A DNA stretch of 64,000 nt from Candidatus Acidulodesulfobacterium acidiphilum (GTDB taxonomy: Bacteria > SZUA-79 > Acidulodesulfobacterales > Acidulodesulfobacteraceae), in the NCBI GenBank assembly GCA_008534395.1, contig SHMQ01000001.1:1-64000 (forward strand), written 5' to 3'. Positions 61,149 through 64,000 of the stretch are shown piece by piece. Made by a program: the position numbers and the translations under genes. Within the stretch, counting starts at the first letter, position 1. Each line of letters starts with the position of its first letter. The notes under the pieces were generated by a model. The model was not told the origin of the DNA, made no database searches, and was given only the letters and a program-made list of their open reading frames with translations.

Positions 61149-61197
61149 CGGCAATACGTTTTAATTTTTTCATATATATAATAAAAACGTATTGCCG
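61149..61197 (-). terminator. Rho-independent terminator of the 22-residue peptide gene
   Basis: A perfect 14-bp stem pairs CGGCAATACGTTTT (61149-61162) with AAAACGTATTGCCG (61184-61197) around a 21-nt AT-rich loop. On the minus strand the stem is followed by TTTTTATTA, as expected for a terminator of the minus-strand gene at 61241-61309. On the plus strand no T-tract follows. Confidence 0.8.
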
Positions 61198-61240
61198 GTA
61201 TCCGCCGTACGGCTTAAAAGCAAAAATCGCAAAAGTTATG

Positions 61241-61309
61241 TTATTTGCTTTTTGATTTTGCAGGTTTGCTTTTAGATGTAGAAGCGGCTTTTTTGGATGC
61301 GCATGCCAT
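61241..61309 (-). CDS. 22-residue Lys/Ser/Ala-rich peptide
   Basis: A short frame encodes MACASKKAASTSK followed by SKPAKSKSK and a TAA stop. It has a near-perfect ribosome-binding site, GGAGGTGA, 6 nt before the ATG, and its own strong terminator downstream. Composition resembles the basic tails of histone-H1-like or nucleoid proteins, and the net charge is about +7. It lies convergent to the 86-residue protein gene and downstream of rnj. No homologue is recognised; expression is inferred from the translation and termination signals. Confidence 0.6.
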   Translation of the reverse strand: MACASKKAASTSKSKPAKSKSK

Positions 61310-61352
61310 TTTTTATCACCTCCGTAAGTTATCTATTTATTAAACGGAATAT

Positions 61353-61379
61353 TTAATAATTATCTTTAATAATTATTAA
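61353..61379. repeat. 11-bp inverted repeat upstream of the small peptide gene
   Basis: TTAATAATTAT and ATAATTATTAA are separated by 5 nt. The element lies between the rnj stop and the peptide gene and could be an operator for the peptide gene or a weak rnj terminator; no T-tract follows on the minus strand. Low sequence complexity weakens the case. Confidence 0.4.
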
Positions 61380-61431
61380 CTTTTAAATAGATTATACCAC
61401 ATTAAAATGGAAATATTTAATCCGAAACAAA

Positions 61432-63102
61432 TTAAATCTCTGTAATCATAGGGAAGATAAAAGGATGCCTGTCGATATTTTTATTTAAATATTTTTTCAA
61501 GGCCTTTCTAATATCGTCTTTAACTTTTACCCAATCGACGTTTTCTTTTTCTCTTTTTTGATTTTCTTCTATAACGTTCATGACTAATTTATGAAGAATT
61601 TCGTTTAATTCCTTAAAGTAGTCTTCAAAAACGAAACCTTTGGAAACGATATCAGGACCGGAAATTATATTGGACGTTTTGGAATCCACTACAAGCTGTA
61701 CTATAATCATTCCGTTTTCGGAAAGATGCGCCCGCTCTTTAAGAGTATGTGCGCCGACGTCGCCGATTCCTTTGCCGTCCACGAAAATTCTGCCGGAATA
61801 AACATCTGCGCCTCTCATACATTCAGATCCTTCATTAAATTCAAGACTGTTTCCGTTTTCGAGGACAAAAACATTCGATGGCGAAATCCCTGAATTTACG
61901 GCAAGTTTTTTATGCTGATAAAGATGTTTTAATTCTCCGTGTACCGGAATAAAATATTTAGGTTTCACTATATTTATCATAAATTTAAGTTCTTCTTTGC
62001 TGGCATGCCCGGATACATGTATCTCCGATATGTTTTCGTAATAAACTTCGGCTCCTCTTTTATAAAGATTATTTATTATTTTGGATATAGCTTTTTCGTT
62101 TCCGGGAATAAACTTAGAAGACATTAAAACAAGGTCGTTAGGCTTAATTTTAACATACTTATGGTCGTCGACCGAAATTCTGGACAGCGCAGACATTGCT
62201 TCGCCTTGCGTTCCGGTCGTCAGTATTAAAAGTTCTTCCGGCTTGTAATAGCCGATAGTTTCTTCGTCTATTAAAATATCTTCGGGAATGCTTAAATAGC
62301 CCAATTTTCTGGCTACCTTCGTGTACGTCATAAGGCTTCTTCCGCTGAATATAACCTTTTTATTAAACTCGGCGGCAAGCGAAAGCAGTTCCGAAATTCT
62401 GTGAATATTGGAGGCAAAAAGAGCTACTATAATTCTGGTTTCGTTATCCCTGAAAATATTTCTGAAAGTTTTTTTTATATCGTTTTCCGATATCGTAAAT
62501 CCCTCTTTTTCTATATTGGTAGAATCCGAAAATAATGCTAAAACGCCTCTATCCCCGTAATATGCAAGCCTGTTAATATCCGTTGCGGCATCTTTTTCGA
62601 GCGTCTGGTCTAATTTAAAATCACCCGTATGTATAATGGTTCCTACAGGAGTTTTTATTGCAAGGCTTGCTCCGTCTATTATAGAATGCGCTACCCTTAT
62701 AAATTCTATTTCAAAATCGCCGAGAGTAATCGTATTTCCGGTTTTGACGGTGAAAAGAGATACTTTAAAAGGCAGGTCGTGTTCTTTTAGTTTTTCTTCA
62801 AGTATTCCAAGAGTAAAGGGCGTGCCGAATATCGGAATGTTAAACTCCCTTAACACATACGGTATGGCGCCTATATGGTCTTCGTGCCCGTGGGTAAGAA
62901 CGATTCCTCTAATTTTTTTCTTTTTTTCGGGGTCGTATAAATATCTTATGTCGGGAATTACCATGTCTATTCCCAGCATGTAATCCTCCGGAAACATAAT
63001 TCCGGAATCTACTATTATAATGTCTTTTTCGGTCTCGTAAACCATCATATTGAGACCTATTTCGCCGAGTCCGCCGAGAGGTATTACTTTTAACTTAGGC
63101 AT
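61432..63102 (-). CDS. rnj: Ribonuclease J
   Basis: Metallo-beta-lactamase/beta-CASP ribonuclease with 5'-3' exonuclease and endonuclease activity in mRNA and rRNA maturation, 556 residues. Zinc motif LTHGHEDHIGAIPY, HTGDFKLDQT, the beta-CASP region with FSDSTNIEKEGFT and TTGTQGEAMSALSRI, and VHGELKHLYQHKKLA. A C-terminal domain follows from about residue 450. It starts 34 nt after plsC in the same direction; no ribosome-binding site is clear. Confidence 0.96.
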   Translation of the reverse strand: MPKLKVIPLGGLGEIGLNMMVYETEKDIIIVDSGIMFPEDYMLGIDMVIPDIRYLYDPEKKKKIRGIVLTHGHEDHIGAIPYVLREFNIPIFGTPFTLGILEEKLKEHDLPFKVSLFTVKTGNTITLGDFEIEFIRVAHSIIDGASLAIKTPVGTIIHTGDFKLDQTLEKDAATDINRLAYYGDRGVLALFSDSTNIEKEGFTISENDIKKTFRNIFRDNETRIIVALFASNIHRISELLSLAAEFNKKVIFSGRSLMTYTKVARKLGYLSIPEDILIDEETIGYYKPEELLILTTGTQGEAMSALSRISVDDHKYVKIKPNDLVLMSSKFIPGNEKAISKIINNLYKRGAEVYYENISEIHVSGHASKEELKFMINIVKPKYFIPVHGELKHLYQHKKLAVNSGISPSNVFVLENGNSLEFNEGSECMRGADVYSGRIFVDGKGIGDVGAHTLKERAHLSENGMIIVQLVVDSKTSNIISGPDIVSKGFVFEDYFKELNEILHKLVMNVIEENQKREKENVDWVKVKDDIRKALKKYLNKNIDRHPFIFPMITEI

Positions 63103-63136
63103 TTATTTTTATATTTTTATTTTTTTTATTAGTTAA

Positions 63137-63931
63137 TTAATTTACAACGTCGTTAATTTTATCATCTGATGCTTTTTTATTCAAGACCTCTAGTATTTCG
63201 TCTTCTATCGTTTTGATTATATCGTCTTCTTTGCCGGACGTAAAATTCTTTTTCTTTTCGGATGCTTCAATAGGCTTTAAAATATGAAGTTCGACTTTTT
63301 GTCCGGGATGGATTGTAAGGCTGTTTTTCCTTAAAATATTTACCGTACCTTTAATAACGACTGGAAGAACGGTCGGATTGCCCTGTTTCAAAAACATATT
63401 GAGCCCGCCTTTTTTAAAACTTAAAAGTTTTCCGTCCAAAGACCTTGTACCTTCGGGAAAAATGAGTATGGAGGTTTTGTTTTTAATGAGTTCGGTAGAT
63501 TTTTTAACGCTTTTTAGCGCTCTTCTTAAATTTTCCCTGTCTATAGCAATATATCCGAGTCTTTTCATAGCCCAACCGAGGAAAGGTATTTTAAAAAGCG
63601 ATGCTTTTGCAATAAATTTAAAATTTAAATCGAGCGAAGCTAGTAAAACGAATATGTCGAAATAACTCTGGTGGTTAGGCGTAATAATATAAGATTTCTG
63701 CGAAGATATATTTTCGGCGCCTGTGACGTCAACCTTTATCATGCAGGCTTTTAATATAACTTTTGCCCATAATTTTGCAATACTCTGTGAGGTATCTTCG
63801 CTAAAAGACGAAACTATAACGGCTAATATCCCTGAAATCATCGTGAGCATGGTTATAACTGCCCAAAAATATAAACTTAAAAGAAAATCCGTTATCATGC
63901 TCTTTCGTATAAAAACTAAATAACCCTCCAT
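63137..63931 (-). CDS. plsC: 1-acyl-sn-glycerol-3-phosphate acyltransferase
   Basis: Makes phosphatidic acid from lysophosphatidic acid at the membrane, 264 residues. An N-terminal membrane segment (about 14-42) is followed by the catalytic NHQSYFD (NHx4D), a FKFIAKASLFKIPFLGW region and the acyl-acceptor motif FPEGTRS. The first ATG (63931) directly contains GGAGGG; a second ATG at 63898 would start just before the membrane helix, so the exact start is uncertain. The 69 nt beyond it to the window edge hold nothing recognisable. Confidence 0.92.
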   Translation of the reverse strand: MEGYLVFIRKSMITDFLLSLYFWAVITMLTMISGILAVIVSSFSEDTSQSIAKLWAKVILKACMIKVDVTGAENISSQKSYIITPNHQSYFDIFVLLASLDLNFKFIAKASLFKIPFLGWAMKRLGYIAIDRENLRRALKSVKKSTELIKNKTSILIFPEGTRSLDGKLLSFKKGGLNMFLKQGNPTVLPVVIKGTVNILRKNSLTIHPGQKVELHILKPIEASEKKKNFTSGKEDDIIKTIEDEILEVLNKKASDDKINDVVN

Positions 63932-64000
63932 TTGTACTAAAGATAGGTTTATTGTTAGAATAATGCTTCATGAATTTCGGTTGCGACAAGCTCCCCGCTT

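Noticed and set aside
1-64000. CRISPR arrays, prophage genes and insertion-sequence transposases
   Set aside because: No regularly spaced repeats, phage structural genes or transposase frames were seen on either strand.

Overview
This is a gene-dense, AT-rich bacterial chromosome segment dominated by housekeeping genes. Strand runs are long and intergenic gaps are short. The repertoire fits an anaerobic or microaerophilic deltaproteobacterial-type (Desulfobacterota-like) lineage: a Hyf/Ech-like membrane complex, a two-subunit pyruvate carboxylase, FabK, RNase J, AmmeMemoRadiSam proteins, DsrE- and TusA-type sulfur-relay proteins, and an archaeal-type ValRS. The lineage is an inference; no rRNA lies in the window.

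Layout. 0.2-2.7 kb: an OmpR-type two-component system and FxsA. 2.8-10.1 kb (minus): a six-gene complex-I/group-4-hydrogenase-like operon whose large subunit lacks all four NiFe cysteine ligands, so it reads as an Ehr (energy-converting hydrogenase-related) complex of unknown substrate. 10.3-11.0 kb: a HepT/MntA HEPN-nucleotidyltransferase pair. 11.2-25.2 kb (minus): a very long collinear cluster, in transcription order rpmF-plsX-fabH-fabK-fabD-fabG-acpP-fabF-rpiB-glyA-nrdR-ribD-ribE-ribBA-ribH-nusB, then a TusA-like gene with an in-frame UGA, then rph. 25.3-27.8 kb: archaeal-type valS. 27.9-37.1 kb (plus): dnaX-ybaB-recR, a sulfatase-fold/PAPS-reductase fusion, ffh-rpsP-rimM-trmD-rplS, a phasin-like small protein and acylphosphatase. 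37.1-54.1 kb (minus): rsmI, nadE with a separate glutaminase gene, yraN, gltX-rnhB, amrB, pyruvate carboxylase, a YgjP-like peptidase, tpiA-dsrE-hisS, ileS and a 2-hydroxyacid dehydrogenase. 54.1-61.3 kb is more accessory: two small secreted proteins, a glyoxalase, a phosphoribosyltransferase, a BCAM0308-type protein, a second HEPN/MNT pair, tRNA-Gln(CUG), amrS, an IclR regulator and a 22-residue basic peptide gene. 61.4-63.9 kb: rnj and plsC.

The most interesting signal is at 11941-12198. Reading through one UGA gives a complete 85-residue TusA-family protein in which Sec sits at the catalytic cysteine. A 7-bp hairpin with a GGUC apical loop begins 10 nt after the UGA, as expected for a bacterial SECIS element. 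Conventional annotation would miss this gene. Other leads are the NiFe-less Ehr complex, the Thr-nucleophile sulfatase/[4Fe-4S] PAPS-reductase fusion, several promoters placed so that the transcript would start at the start codon (leaderless mRNAs), and a family of GGGGACAG-type palindromes.
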